A stretch of 64,000 bases of DNA. Origin: Solenopsis invicta. Taxonomy: Eukaryota; Arthropoda; Insecta; Hymenoptera; Formicidae. The first letter of the stretch is position 1. Every line of letters starts with the position of its first letter. The stretch lies in the NCBI RefSeq assembly GCF_016802725.1, contig NC_052665.1, forward strand, positions 16,498,501-16,562,500, written 5' to 3'. Position numbers and translations under genes: made by a program. A model generated the notes under the pieces. That model was given only the letters and a program-made list of their open reading frames with translations. It was not told the DNA's origin and made no database searches. Shown one piece after another: positions 25,656-37,140 of this stretch.

Positions 25656-28600
25656 TATGACGACAAAGTGCTGAGGAGTGCGAGACAAACTGTCTCGGAT
25701 GAATATAATAGTTGGACGTAGGTTTCCTGGTCAATTATATAATTTGCGTTAGACGTCGTTCTTTTCATATGCGTGTTTTTCGAGCAATGCGTAGGCGATA
25801 TTTTTTCTAAAAATGTAGAGTATTCGAGCTCCCTCTGGATTACAGAGAATTGAAATCTCTGTCGAGAACAACTGAGCTTTAAAAGCTAAAAAATAATAGA
25901 AAATTTTTTTTCGGAGCTTGGTAGACTTTTATAATACATTTTTTTTTAATTTGCGGTTTAAATATAATAAATGTATTCGACATAATGGACTGAGTTTAAA
26001 AATTTCACAGAATTTTACAACAAAATTTTATTCAGTCTTTTTACGCTTGTATTAATAAACAATGAATAATAATATAAGGCCGAGAACGAGCTATTCTTTG
26101 GGTTTTCGAATTACAATTTGTTTTAATCTTAATGCGGCTAAAGAACAAGTACGTCCGAAATGTTCCGCTAACTGTATCTTGGTTGTTAAGATTAAAACAA
26201 ATTGTAATTCGAAAAACCAAAGAATAGCTCGTTCTCGGCCTTATACAAAATTTTATTAAATTGATAATGCTAGATTACTTTATGTTCAACTTTCCCTTAC
26301 TTATCACAATTTTATTTCATATTGCACACATTTTAAATGTCTTATAATAATTGCATTTCATTAATTATGTCACTCGGACGTTTTGTTAATTAGAATATTA
26401 ATGGTACTGTTGTAATTAAATTACTGCACATAATATATACACACACATATCTCTGTATTATATTACTTTAGCAAGGTAATACCGTGTCAGATTACACGAT
26501 GCTACCTGCATGATAAGGCTATTGTACTAAACGATAAGCCATAATGCATCAGCGAATTTTATCCGTAAATGAAGGTCGGATAATCCGCGCATGAGGAAGC
26601 TTAAAAGAAGTTTATCGGCTCTTTTAATACAATGATGATACAAAATAACCGTTTTCAAGTGGTGGTAACATTTACAGTAAACTTTTGAAGAGAATAATAT
26701 TCTGAGTTTACCTGTAAAAAAGAACTGGAAGAAAAACACTTTCTACAATATTTTACCTTTCGCAAATATTTTCACAAGCTAGATCTACGAATAATTTTAT
26801 CTCGAATTTGCGTTTTTAACTTTTCTCGTTGTTTCTCAATTATTCCATCAGAATTTGCTCGCAAATGTAGCTGTTTCACACGGGATAGAATTGGCGATTA
26901 GCGTTGTTCTAGCCATGCTAGCCCTTCCGAGGAGCTACATTAATATGCCGACAATCTAGCATATTTCGCCATTTATCAGATCGTCGTTTAAACGCCGATT
27001 GATCTTTCACGAGGGGAGCGTTCCGCCGCATCGCTTAACCGCAAAATTGTCGGATCTGATGGGATATTTTATTTCGCTGAAAGGTCAGGTATATCGTGCG
27101 CTGCATGGGCACGCCAACCCTAGCGCGAATCAGAGATAACGAGAGGAGGGGAAGGGTGATTAATATGGCATAGTATAGCGACGGGTTAGCCGGCAGATTT
27201 AGTCTTGGCCTTTGCCAAAAGTGGGTCGTCTTCAACTTTTCGGCGATGCCCGGTCAGCCAATTAAAACGCTGACCGCCGTCGGTCGAATCGCGGAACACC
27301 ACCTTCGGCATCCTTCGACCTATTCTAATCAACTATGTCAGTCGGGTAAATGTAGTTAAAATGGTGTTATTTCGGTGCTATATATCCACAGGCATACGCG
27401 CACGTTACAATCTATCTTCAACGATCTCTTGATAAAATCTAAAGTTGTTAATGTGCTAAATCTGCTGTAGATACATAGCACATTAACAATTTAAAAATTG
27501 CCAAGAAGATAGATACTTAATCAAATTCTCGTTAAACTAGGTTAACTCGAAATTCATTAAGGAAAAAATCGATTGTTCTGTACAAGAATCGCGCAAAGTA
27601 TATGTGAAACATTTATGTCGCGCGCGCATGCATACAAATGCGATAAAATATCATATCCATTGAAAAAAAAAAATTTTATCCAATCTAATCATTTCTTTGA
27701 TTTAAATAAATATTAATTAGTATAAAATAATTTATTTTTAAAATTAGGAAATATTTTTTTAATCAAGAAAATGATGTTGAAAACAAACTTTTTTCTCCGG
27801 TGTAGAGAATCTTCCTTTATTTCTACTTCCTGATATTTTATAAGATAAAATAGACGTCGATATTATTAAGCAGTTCGAGACCTCTCATTCATTCAAACTT
27901 ACTAATTTTTTAATCGTTTCTAATAACGGCCCGCAATTAAAATAACTCGTTTCTCTTTTTTTCGCTCGCTTTTAATTAAAAGGAAAGACGATAAATCCTG
28001 AGACGTTCCCACAGATAAACGTGAATGCTGGTAATCGATTGGCGGTTCGCCGCGAGTTTATTGAGATTCTGGACGTTGGTCAGGAACAAATCCCGGTGGA
28101 CTGTCGCTTCCAGGCCTCGCCTCCTCCTCCTCCTCCTCCTCCTCGTCCTCCTCTTTGTCCTCCCACGACGAAACTCTCCGCTCGAAGAGTTCATCCTGGA
28201 ACGAATATCGAACAGTTTTCCGATACTTTCGGCTTCCGGATTGTGACTTCTTCTTCTCTTATTGTCGACGCGATTTGTACCGACGAACGCCACGACGGCG
28301 CAATATCCACTATTCCGCCTCTACGTCACTCTTTTCTATACTATTGTCCGGCTTTGCGAAGCCCGGGGAATTCTGACGGAAGTAGAGTGACGGCTATTGA
28401 CTTCGAGATTAAGCGATCCTTGCGCGACGACTATGCGACGGCTAGGCACGACGCAAACATTCGTGCTCGTACACTCTCACGCCCGCCGATAAATCGAATT
28501 TAGCTCGACAGCTTTTGTCCAGATGCTATAAAAGTAATGAATAACCGAGGGCGGGTAATTGAAATCGTTAAAGTGCATGTGGGAATGGAGAACTTTGAAA

Positions 28601-31279
28601 TTCTAAAGTTTAACGGTTGTTATCGAATTTGTTAAATGTGCTTTATTTATGGATGTTTTATTTAACATTTATGATGAAAGGACCGATTATAATTATTAAT
28701 CTGTTTGCTGAAACTCGTGATGCTGCTTCGTGCGTTAAAGGTTCTCTTTAAACCTGTTTAATCTCTCGTCAGAGCGCCACAGCCTTCGTTAGATTTTGTA
28801 TTTAATTTCCTGGAAGGAAAAATTAATCTTCCCGGAATTAATCTCCGTAACCTTTCACCTTATTGCGGATATTTCAAGAGTTTTAGGAAGCTAGAATTAC
28901 GTTTACTTCGCGGTGTATAATTTCTTTTTACATTAAAAAGTTTGACGATTCCGCTCGTTACGAGAAAAGAAAAAGCTTCTACAGGCAGTGTGTCACGTTG
29001 TGTTTTCTGTCAATATGAAAATGAGAGGAAGAAAAACAAGTTTCTGTTCACATAATAATTTATCGGCGAATGGTTTACTAGAAATCTACATTTACATTTT
29101 ATTAACATAACAAATTTATTATTTGAAGATGTATTTGAATATTTATCACCGGTACGACATAAAATATTTCGATAAAAATCACTTCACGCAACGTAACGTT
29201 ATCGGTGAAGAGAGCAATCGTTACACAGCATTATCTATTCCATCGACATTTCTCGTCTCTCGCGGTGGTTACACAACATCATTATTCAGTCATCCGTTTG
29301 GTAACAGCCATAATTTTTTTTTCGCTCGTATACGTACACATATGAAGCGTACATAGCTGGGAACGAAAACGTGGGCCACAGTCGTTGTCGGGGCGCGCTG
29401 ATCTCCATTGTTGAAAGACAGAATTGCAGAACCGAGTATTCCGCGCTCCGTGCAGATCCTCTCGAGTCGAGAGTCCGACCACGTTACAAATTTCATGCTT
29501 GTACTTGTCCACCGCATTGCACCAGCGGCGGCTGGAACGGCTTCCGTCCCGTCTGAATTATCCAGCGTTGATGTTGGAAGGCAGCTAGAATTTAATTGGC
29601 GAGCGACCGTGGATCCCAGGAATGCCCAATGTGCATTCCTAAATTTCGGGCGTAATAAATTTGGCAAAATTTACACACCGCTCGTTAGAACAGAGAGTTC
29701 AAAGTTTCAAGAATTTATTCACATTCCTCGCGTTCCAAATTTCATGTTTGTCTTCATCGAGTTGATATTTCTTTAACGACGCTAACGAACGCCGTGCAAC
29801 CAAAAGCGCCGTGAAATTTATACCAGGAAAAAGAATTTACTGCCTCCAGTAAAAGTTGCTTAGTTGAAACATTCTTTTTTTTTTTAATAACAAACAAATA
29901 TTTATATATACAAAAAATCTAGTTGCTTCTGCGAAATACATGAAAATAAAAAAAAATATTTGTTTATATTAAGTAAACAGTTTTTTTTTTTTTTTTTTCG
30001 AAACATTACCGAAAAAAAAAGTTTACTGTACATGGTCGCAATTTTTATCTCGCTGATCGAACGGTGACACGCGTTATTTAAAGCCCGCTATAGCAACTAG
30101 TGTCAAACGAAGAGCGGATCTAGTTGTCATCTATAGCGCGATCGTTCCGTCTGCTAATGCGTGTTCGGTTCTTATCTCCTAACGTAAATCTAAACGACCG
30201 AGAGAGAGAGAGAGAGAAAGAAAGAGACGTTCTATCGCGTATCGCCTCGTCAAATCACCAACAGTGCCGTGTATATTCAAATCGCGGTGGATTCGAAAGA
30301 GGTCGCGAAAGCTCCCCTTTGCATACTAAACGTCATATTATCTCAACGCTGCAATAACGCTGCCAATACGGGAGCGCAACGACACTACAGCACAGTACGC
30401 ATGATAGGCGTGCAGCACGCATACCGGTGTGGTTATCTCATAATGGTTCCCGAGATGAATATCGAAAAGAAGTCGCACAAGGGGCAAAGGCCTTCGCCGC
30501 GTTCTTTCTTTGAAACTTTCGTAGCAACAAGACTTTCTTGACTTATTGGTTAAATTTTCTTTCCGACGAGTAGAAGTGTACTAAAATTATACGGAAAGAA
30601 CAATTTTGCTGAAATACAGATCTGAAAATAATTGTGTTGGACCAGCTAAATAATTGTATTGGACGCTTCAACTAGAATGTCAAAACTTTTTGCAGAAATA
30701 ACGTCGTACTTGAACTTTCTACAGAATTTTGTTTTGACGATTCAACAATTATTTTCTGATCTGTATCTCTGATAGTTAAATTTTCAGATGCTGCAGTAAA
30801 ATTGTTTTTCCCTGTGAAATTTCTAAGTCGGTGATATTTTTTACGAATAAAGCAATTTACTTTCTATATCCAATAAGATTTTTGAGAAATAATTTTATTA
30901 TAAATTTATTATTAACGCGTACTATGTATTCGTACATTTATCATTTTTAATCTTCTAAAAGTTCTTATGCACATACTACTTAAAGTTTGTATTTTCAAAA
31001 TCATTAATTAAAGCTTGTTAAAAGAGAGCAGCTTCCTGTTTACAATGAGGTGTTGCAGTTAAAAATACGACAACTTTTTACCATGATACGCTTTTAGACT
31101 AGGATTATGCTTTATTATGGGGCATGATCTATTATAATCTATTTATTATATTTATATAATCAATGTGTTTCAAAGCACCGAATGGCAATCTAGAAATAGG
31201 ATAGTTCTTTGCACTCAATATTTTTGTATGGTGCCAACTTAAATATTTTTGTAATTATTTAACATTCAAGTTAAAATAT

Positions 31280-31322
<43 letters not shown>

Positions 31323-34300
31323 CTCTCCTCTAAGTAAATCTGAAATAAAATCCCTGTTGAAATGAACTTCATTTCAAATTAAAAATGAAAAATACTATTT
31401 TATTTATTTATTTTTTAAACTCAATTCATCAAAAATAACTATACTTTTATTAACAAAAAATCTACTTTAAATCCAAAAATCTGAAACATGTCAATTCTTG
31501 AGACTAATTAAGTTAAGCGATTCGTCGCTGATATTTTATTCGATGCATCGGTTTTCGGCGCCTGTTTCTAAAATAACCAGCGAGATGTGTGTTGTTTCAG
31601 GGGTATCTGGCAAGGACGTAAGCGGATGGGCGAAGATCCCGTGTCTGAAAGGCCGGGCGTCTAGCAAAAGCGGAAGCAATGTAGGAGGACCGCACGTAGG
31701 CCCGCCGCAATGTCCGCACTCCGTTTTGAGCAGTACTCGCAGCTCCGTGAGTAGCTCTCCATTGAGCCCGTGTCCGACGCCCATGCCCTTCTTGGTAACC
31801 TCGGGCTCTGTCAGGTGAGTAACAGAGTTCTTCCTCTAATATACGTCGCATATGCTACTCTGAATGACGTACTTAATACCGAGATTCGATTTATTAACGT
31901 CAACCTTGGCAAAACCGAGGGATTTCGAACTGCGTTATAATGGGAGATGTAATAATATATAAATATCACTATATCAAGTGTAAAAATAGGACGCGTATCT
32001 AAAGTTTTGATAGATTTTAGAAACGTCGTATTTGTCGTTTCTGTCGTAATATTTCTTCGATGTTTTTCTACAGTAAAACAATTTTAAGTTTGTTTGCTTT
32101 TCTTTGCCAAATTGGGGGTAAGTTATTTTCTCGCGTGATTGTCTCGAATGCGAGGCTAAATCTAACTCAAGTTTCTCATTCAAGAAACATTGCGAAAAGC
32201 AATTAGCGATAATTGAAGGTCCTCTACAATTATGTAAATTCGCCAAGTACATTGCAAGGTTCCGTTTTCGACATAACAGCGACATCGGTTGTCGTTCGCG
32301 TAAAGGCCACGTCTACTCAAAATAGGTTCTATATACATATTTTATCAAGGCATTATATATCCAGCTGTAAGATAAACATAGCTCGGTAGTGTAAGCCCCT
32401 CTCGCAAAGTTCATATCCGGCGATAGTCAACGTTCGCTTTAATTCATCGCTTACATCGCCATTGTAATTTCTTCCACGTACGTCAATCGTCATATCGATC
32501 CTTCGATTTTCGTCACCAAAAGTGCGTGACTGATGAGACAAATGTCTTATTGTTTACGATAATAATAACTCCGAGGAAGATTGCGTCGATGATACGTTAT
32601 TTGTTTGCGTCGTATAATCAGCCCATCGATAAATATTTAGTAAATCCACAGTTTTATCCAAACATTAAAAAAATATATATATATTGTTTAGATTTGTTTT
32701 TAAGCCATTGAATTTATGAGGAAATACTTTTCTGTCATATTAAATTTATTTATTTATTGCTAGAATAAAAAAGGCATATCAATAACGATAACGATATTAT
32801 AGAAATATAATCGTAGTATATTAGATTAATCGATAAAAGTACGATGGCTAAGGTTTTCTCTGTTATTTATGCAACCATTTTTTGTCGCGCGTCACGATAG
32901 AATAACATCAACAGTTAATGTTAAAAAAACACAAAAATAAAAAAAGATAGAAGTGTGGTTGCGCACGTTACGTACGTAATACTGTACGCAATACGTAATA
33001 TGAGCTTATTTCCAATAATCTGTGCTAAATTACTAGACAAGCTTATTGGATCATTAAAAATTTGTTTTGAAGTAACTTCGCTCTTAGGCAATGAGTTGTT
33101 AACTTTTAATTATGATCTTCCGCACGTGTTATGATTACAGTTATTTTCGACTGTAATTATCATTAATATATTGTGGGTGCAATTTAGAAACTTTTTAATA
33201 TCACCTTGTTGTGAAAACTTTGCAAGGTTAATATTATGTTTTTATACTTGCAAATTTTTTATACAAATGCACAAAGTGTAGCAGACTTTCAAGTACTTTA
33301 GTAATATATAAAAAGTATTAAATTATCATAGTAATATATACGAAGTTTGCCAGTATCCTCTCTCCTCTTTTCTTTATGCGAATAAAATATTATACGCCAC
33401 TCTCAAGGTTAAGCCATAAAAGTAATGCAAAGCAGCAAGATAAATGCGCCATAATTTTTTGTACGATGCGCTGCAACCGACTCACGAATTGAAACGAATG
33501 TGTTACTGTAAATAAATGAAATAAGAACAAGACAGCCTGCAAGAGAGAGCCCTTCCTCTCTGCAATGTATGAGACGTCATTATTGCATAATTTCAGAACT
33601 GAAGCCGTTTTGCTTAGAATTATTAACTTGCGCAAAACTTGCTCTGTTAAACTTTGCTCCTAAGTTTTCAATGGTCTCTCCAAAAATCGTGTTCTTTCAC
33701 GTTCAAAATGTATTAGATGTCTATATGTACATATAGATATAGAAATAAATCGTGACTTTTGTAAAAAAAAAAAACAAAAAATGTAAAGGTCTGCACATAT
33801 GCTAGAAGTTAAAGTTTTCATTGACGAAAGTATTTTTTTCCTTTTCGACGGAGATTTTCCAGGAGACCTTCATCTAATGGAATCCCTTAGCGCGAGAACC
33901 GATCTTTCCGAAAAGTTCGCGAATTCAGCGGATGTGAGCGGAATAGCGAGTTTGTCGGATATAACTTCGACATTCTGACATACCCAGTCGGGTCTGAATG
34001 AATAATTCATGGCATCTCTCAAAGCACCCAGGGCCCCTGCTGCAATATCGATAACCATCCACTTTGATCAACCATTTCCCGTCCTGTCGTCCGATAATCG
34101 TTTCGCGAATTCCCGCGGCACGAAAGCAAGACACGTTGATATCTAACACGGATAAGCAGGCTTGTTTCGTCAATCAGCATTATATTTTACCTTTGTGCAT
34201 TCGTATAAATAATTTCTAAATCGATTTAAAACTGATTTAAAAATTTTAATTTATTTGTTAACATATTTAAACGTGTTAGTAGGATTACTTTACGCTATAA

Positions 34301-37038
34301 ATAATGATGGGCTTAAATAGGATGTAAAGAGCTTTTCGCGATTTTTAAGATACGTGTGCTGATAAAGAGTAATATGCTTTATTTATAATTCTATAAATAC
34401 ATTTTAGAATTATAATTTTGGAATTTAATTATTAAAATATTTAACATTGAAGATGAAGAAAATGTGAAAATTTTTGCGAAGTGAAAACTACAAAAAAAAA
34501 AAACAGATTAATTGGTATAGAGTCAGCAGTATGATACATATTTTCTTGCGAAAGAACGGAACTTATTAAAGATATCTACTTCTATACAGCGGCTGATACA
34601 TCGTTCCATATATCTTGGTATTTTAATCGCGTTTAAAGAAATTCTATGAAGAAGTCGCTTATGCCTATTTCCCTCGTGGTCGCGTTTTAATCCTTAAAAT
34701 AGTCACGATTCTTAGTAGAACGTGGGACAAGAACGAGACACGTCTTGTCGCGTTAGCGGAGGGCGCAGATGTCTCGCGGTGTAAAGGCAAATTGAACGCG
34801 TAGGTGTGTCTATAGTCCGTACCTATCAAAGTTATCGATTGGCTCTTTGCTCCGCTCTCAAATTCAGGAGGCTTTTCGTCGCTTGACAAATGTTAACGGC
34901 GCGACGACGAGGGAGAAGCAGAAAGAGAGGATACGCGAAAGCCATATATATTTGTATATAAGCCGTAATACGTGCGCGAGTTTTCATACGTCGGCTTGCA
35001 GATTTTTCCGCGCACTCTCGCTCTGGAATCTCTCGTCTGTACGCGAAGAGCGCAGAATCCGTGCATTCCGTATCTTCCTCATATCCATAAAAAAAATATC
35101 TCGCTCCTTCTTATACTGATGACAGGAAGCTAATCGCGTTTTGACATAAAGAGGAGTCAGTTCTCTTCGTGAGTCACTGTATTTATTAACGTTTTTTTTC
35201 CCACCATTAGGGACATGATCGAAGTCGGACTTAATAACGCATTTTGGCGTGTACGAATGCGAAGGTGATTAACGTCTTGCGTGCAGCATTAATCACGTCT
35301 TCGTAACGATCCGGTAGAACCTTGCTTGGGGGCAGCGGAGTGTGAAGTTCTTAAGAACTATTAGAAAAAGAATATATTCGATGCGTCATCTTGCGATCAT
35401 TAGACATATTTAATCGAGGACTGACGTACTCGCCAATTGCGGTGCATATGAAACCAGATTATATATATATATATCGCGCATCGTGTAAGCTTTTTCTCTT
35501 TCTTTCTTACTCGCTGTACTTTATGGCATTTGATAACGTCAGTATTTCCGAGATCTCTCAAAATTCCACCTATAAATTCCCAAATATAAGTTTCTCAAAT
35601 TACCATACATAAAAGCGTTCTTTCTCAAGTTGGAAAAAGATTGAAATCTCAAATTTAGTTTTTGGACGAGGGAGTGTTACAAAGTTTTATATATCTCGCC
35701 GAAAAAAAAGCTGTAACATTTTCTATTTAACTTTTCTCCGACAATTTGGACAATTTCCAGGATATCGGGGAAACTTGAGAGAATTAGTTTATCTCTCCGA
35801 TGGATCGCTTCATCCCCTAAAATCTGTATCCGCGCGAAGTTTCAAATCTGTTTGAGTTCACGGGTCGCCGAACCTCCTCTTGTTAGTCTACTGTTCGTCC
35901 GTAGAGAACCTCCCTCGGATAAGCGATTCCCTTGTATTCCGCGAAACACGTAAGAACAAAGTCGAAGTCGCAGTTGAGTCACATTCGGAGAGAATCTCAG
36001 GTTTAAGACAGAGAACTGCTTCGTGGACAGCCTAATTGGCCATTAACCGTTGTCTGTGTTCCAGTAGCGGCATGGTGCAAAGCGTCGGGGCCAATTTATC
36101 GCCGGACCAAACATTCGGATCGATCCGTTCGCTCTCGGTGACGAGAGAAGTCGCCAGTTTTCCCCTGTCGCGAACGCCCACGCCGCCCCCGCAACACAGG
36201 TAGGTAAATTCCGTTTATTTTACGTGATTCCGATGCGTCAAACACATATATCAATAGCGAGCACACTTGGAGAAATGAATTAAGCGCCTCCGCAAAACAA
36301 AAAAAAAGGAGAATCAGTTTTTCTAATTTCAGTATAAATTGAATTCGTTGACGTGAAAATTATTTATTTGCGTTTACAATTCGCAATTTCGATAAATTGA
36401 AAACGAAATGACAAATTCCGACAAGATTCTGATAGTCCCATTTATTCGCTTCGTTAATACTTCATTCGTTAATGTCAAAGGTAGCAAATTTAGTCAATAA
36501 AATGCATGAATTTTTCACCGTTGTCTTTTAACTCCCCAGTCCATAAGATCGCTCTAGAGTATCAACTATAATACGATTTCATCTTTTAAATAAAATCGAA
36601 TTTGCAATTCAAGAAGAATAAATTAAAGCAATAAAATATACGTCGCATTTTTTTTAACGAATTAAAAACTCTTGAAAGCAAAATGTGCAAAAGAAAAAAG
36701 CTCTCTTATCTGCAAGTGCACGAAATTACATTCGTCTTACGGACTGACGAGTTAACGCGGTCGAGACGAACATACGCGTACTCACGAGGCGAACGGCCTT
36801 TTCTCGCGGTCGTTGCAGACCGTCGGCGATGCTGGCGGCGAATCCCGAGGAGCTAGTGGGCGTCGGTAGTCCTCTGAGGGAGGCCTCACCCAGGCCGGAG
36901 GTGCGCGTGGTCGCGCCATCTCATCGGCCAGCACCACCGACGTCCGCCCTGGCCGCGACAAACGGCGGCCATCAAGTCGTCTCCACGGGGAATCGTAAAT
37001 CCGTCAGCATACTGTTACCCGAGCATAGCAGCGGATGA
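10208..37038 (+). CDS. gene 1: two-pass transmembrane protein with long Ser/Pro-rich tail (336 aa)
   Basis: The function is not recognised. Five exons (10208-10400, 15084-15332, 31601-31814, 36065-36199, 36819-37038) join with GT-AG borders and compatible phases into 1011 bases. The start ATG has A at -3 and G at +4. Hydrophobic segments lie at about residues 33-66 and 93-114. The acidic loop between them holds GEDED, and an ILGP motif opens the second segment. A very basic stretch (TRRARRRERR, 115-124) follows, suggesting a cytosolic C-terminus. Next come a His/Cys-containing HCPLHGDFYPLSP motif (128-140) and a low-complexity Ser/Pro/Gly tail to the end. The topology and the LGP motif recall the TMEM200 family, but this is a weak resemblance. 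An open frame continues past the TGA (see 37039-37140). The gene converges with the uridine phosphorylase gene. Confidence 0.8.
10401..15083 (+). other. gene 1 intron (coding exons 1-2)
   Basis: AT-rich intron of about 4.7 kb. A GC-rich island at 13046-13500 has overlapping open frames on both strands (one of 143 codons on the minus strand) but no recognisable protein. Bases 10621-10640 (GAATAAATAGCACTTCAATT) are mirrored near 10954-10980, a possible remnant of terminal inverted repeats about 360 bp apart. A C-rich tract occurs at about 14460-14478. Nothing else is supported. Confidence 0.6.
15084..15332 (+). CDS. gene 1 coding exon 2
   Basis: The acceptor CTCCGTTACAG is at 15073-15083 and the strong donor GTGAGT follows 15332. 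The exon completes a split Ala codon and encodes the acidic loop, the second hydrophobic segment (GPICIVVGALMLALGILLCM), the Arg-rich juxtamembrane stretch and the HCPLHGDFYPLSP motif. It ends with one base of a split Gly codon. Confidence 0.85.
16921..16978. repeat. perfect two-copy 29-bp tandem duplication
   Basis: Bases 16921-16949 and 16950-16978 are identical 29-mers beginning ATTGCATAATTACGTTATTA. The lack of any mismatch suggests a recent duplication, or an assembly artefact, within the gene 1 intron. Confidence 0.9.
18163..18410. mobile_element. MITE family A, copy 1
   Basis: The element begins ACACGGAAAGAATGGTTTTG and folds back on its right end. It shares terminal and internal landmarks with 30589-30817 and 61139-61393: ATAATTATG or ATAATTGTA then TTGGACG, and TGTCAAAACTTTTT. 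No coding capacity. It is probably a non-autonomous DNA transposon, and its superfamily cannot be named because target-site duplications are unclear. Confidence 0.65.
18622..18863. repeat. 242-bp long inverted repeat
   Basis: Arm 18622-18726 is mirrored by 18760-18863. The landmarks ATCAAATCAACAATTCAT, TATAAAATCTT, GGAAGAATTTATA and AGAGACATAATTTG all reappear as reverse complements with only small indels. The loop is about 33 bases. Transcribed as part of the gene 1 intron it would form a very stable hairpin. It is most likely a MITE, though a hairpin small-RNA source is possible. Confidence 0.85.
19787..19938. mobile_element. PIF/Harbinger-like MITE (152 bp)
   Basis: Perfect 17-base terminal inverted repeats GGCCCGGTTTTTCATTA sit at both ends, followed by imperfectly paired inner arms (TTAACTT, GATGTTTTA, CCAATG). 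The element is flanked on both sides by TTA (19784-19786 and 19939-19941), a three-base target duplication of the PIF/Harbinger type. No coding sequence. The class is inferred from termini and duplication length. Confidence 0.8.
23734..23918. repeat. 185-bp inverted repeat
   Basis: The left arm AAAGTGTTTAATTTTAA ... TTGTCTCCGTTTTT ... TTAAAAATGTTT is mirrored on the right by AAACATTTTTA ... AAAAACGGAGACAA ... AAAATTAAACACTTT. It is a fold-back element without coding capacity in the gene 1 intron. Confidence 0.8.
25564..25653. repeat. (GA)n microsatellite
   Basis: About 90 bases of nearly uninterrupted GA dinucleotides, with one AAA interruption near the start. The long Arg/Glu and Ser/Leu frames across it are artefacts of the repeat. 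Confidence 0.97.
26073..26245. repeat. 173-bp near-perfect inverted repeat
   Basis: Arm 26073-26131 (TATAAGGCCGAGAACGAGCT onward) is mirrored by 26188-26245 with one or two mismatches over about 58 bases. The loop of about 56 bases is itself partly self-complementary. The high arm identity points to a young fold-back element or to a structured intronic RNA. Confidence 0.88.
27445..27489. repeat. short perfect hairpin
   Basis: TTGTTAATGTGCTA (27445-27458) pairs perfectly with TAGCACATTAACAA (27476-27489) over 14 bases with a 17-base loop. The stem is too short for a normal insect pre-miRNA, so it is noted only as a local structure. Confidence 0.7.
27976..28503. other. GC-rich intronic island with 160-codon frame and (TCC)n tract
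   Basis: A forward frame from 28021 to 28503 stays open for 160 codons and a minus frame overlaps it. Both contain the low-complexity product of a CTCCTC tract at about 28117-28152 (poly-Pro or poly-Arg). No domain is recognisable and no consistent splice joins it to gene 1. I regard it as a noncoding island, possibly a promoter or enhancer within the intron. Confidence 0.4.
30589..30817. mobile_element. MITE family A, copy 2
   Basis: Starts ATACGGAAAGAACAATTTTG and ends with the mirrored TAAAATTGTTTTTCCCTGTG, so the termini form an inverted repeat of about 24 bases. The interior shares TTGTATTGGACG, TGTCAAAACTTTTTGCAG and CAATTATTTTCTGATCTGTA with the other copies. It is the clearest copy of the family. 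Confidence 0.75.
31281..31330. repeat. (CT)n microsatellite
   Basis: About 50 bases of CT dinucleotides with a degenerate TTTCTTTCTC end, about 270 bases before the acceptor of gene 1 coding exon 3. Confidence 0.95.
31601..31814 (+). CDS. gene 1 coding exon 3
   Basis: The acceptor TGTTGTTTCAG precedes and the donor GTGAGT follows. The exon completes the split Gly codon, gives 71 residues rich in Ser, Gly and Pro (with a HVGPPQCPHSV segment and a run of serines), and ends with two bases of a split codon. Confidence 0.8.
31815..36064 (+). other. gene 1 intron (coding exons 3-4)
   Basis: An intron of about 4.25 kb, mostly AT-rich. A moderately GC-rich segment at 33870-34173 has a protein-like minus-strand frame, listed separately. 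A short TA repeat lies at about 35459-35474. No other feature is supported. Confidence 0.6.
33870..34173 (-). other. unassigned protein-like minus-strand frames inside a gene 1 intron
   Basis: Two overlapping minus-strand frames (82 codons at 34173-33925 and 62 codons at 34058-33870) have natural-looking amino-acid composition, with ordinary mixes of Asp, Ser, Leu and Trp. They have no simple repeats. A frameshift between them near 34058-33960 could join them, which would fit a decayed coding fragment. I recognise no family and see no supporting splice sites, so they are equally compatible with chance. Confidence 0.2.
36065..36199 (+). CDS. gene 1 coding exon 4
   Basis: The acceptor TCTGTGTTCCAG precedes and the donor GTAGGT follows. 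The 135-base exon keeps the phase (one base in, two out) and encodes a Ser/Thr/Pro-rich piece ending in a TPTPPPQH motif. Confidence 0.8.
36819..37038 (+). CDS. gene 1 terminal coding exon 5
   Basis: The acceptor GGTCGTTGCAG precedes. After completing an Arg codon the exon encodes 72 residues with Pro/Ala/Val-rich content, ending in LLPEHSSG and TGA at 37036-37038. The stop is followed by C, and the same frame remains open beyond it. Confidence 0.8.
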
Positions 37039-37140
37039 CAGCAGCAACAGCAGCAGCAGCAGCTGCAGCATCAGCAGCAGCAGCAGCAACAGCAACACGG
37101 CTTCGTGCACCGTTGCGACGAGCAGCCGCTCTCGATCTAA
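37039..37140 (+). other. in-frame open extension after the gene 1 stop (possible readthrough)
   Basis: Immediately after TGA the frame continues for 33 sense codons to TAA at 37138-37140. The first 19 codons are CAG/CAA glutamine codons interrupted by one Leu and one His. The rest encode a unique tail, HGFVHRCDEQPLSI. A TGA followed by C is a leaky context known from insect readthrough genes. Alternatives are a recent stop mutation, an assembly error, alternative splicing around the TGA, or simply a CAG repeat in the 3' UTR. The start of coding within this stretch is not shown by the DNA alone. Confidence 0.5.

Larger units (their letters stand above)
15333..31600 (+). other. gene 1 long intron (16.3 kb)
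   Basis: Between coding exons 2 and 3 no supported protein gene was found. The intron contains the fold-back elements, MITE copies and microsatellites listed separately. It also has several GC-rich islands with overlapping chance frames (about 17290-17950, 20150-20600, 21830-22160, 23100-23680, 24180-24600, 26900-27330, 27976-28503 and 29370-29780). The islands could be regulatory, but nothing in the sequence proves it. Confidence 0.6.

Noticed and set aside
25438..25768. Frames with Arg/Glu or Ser/Leu runs
   Set aside because: They are translations of the GA microsatellite.
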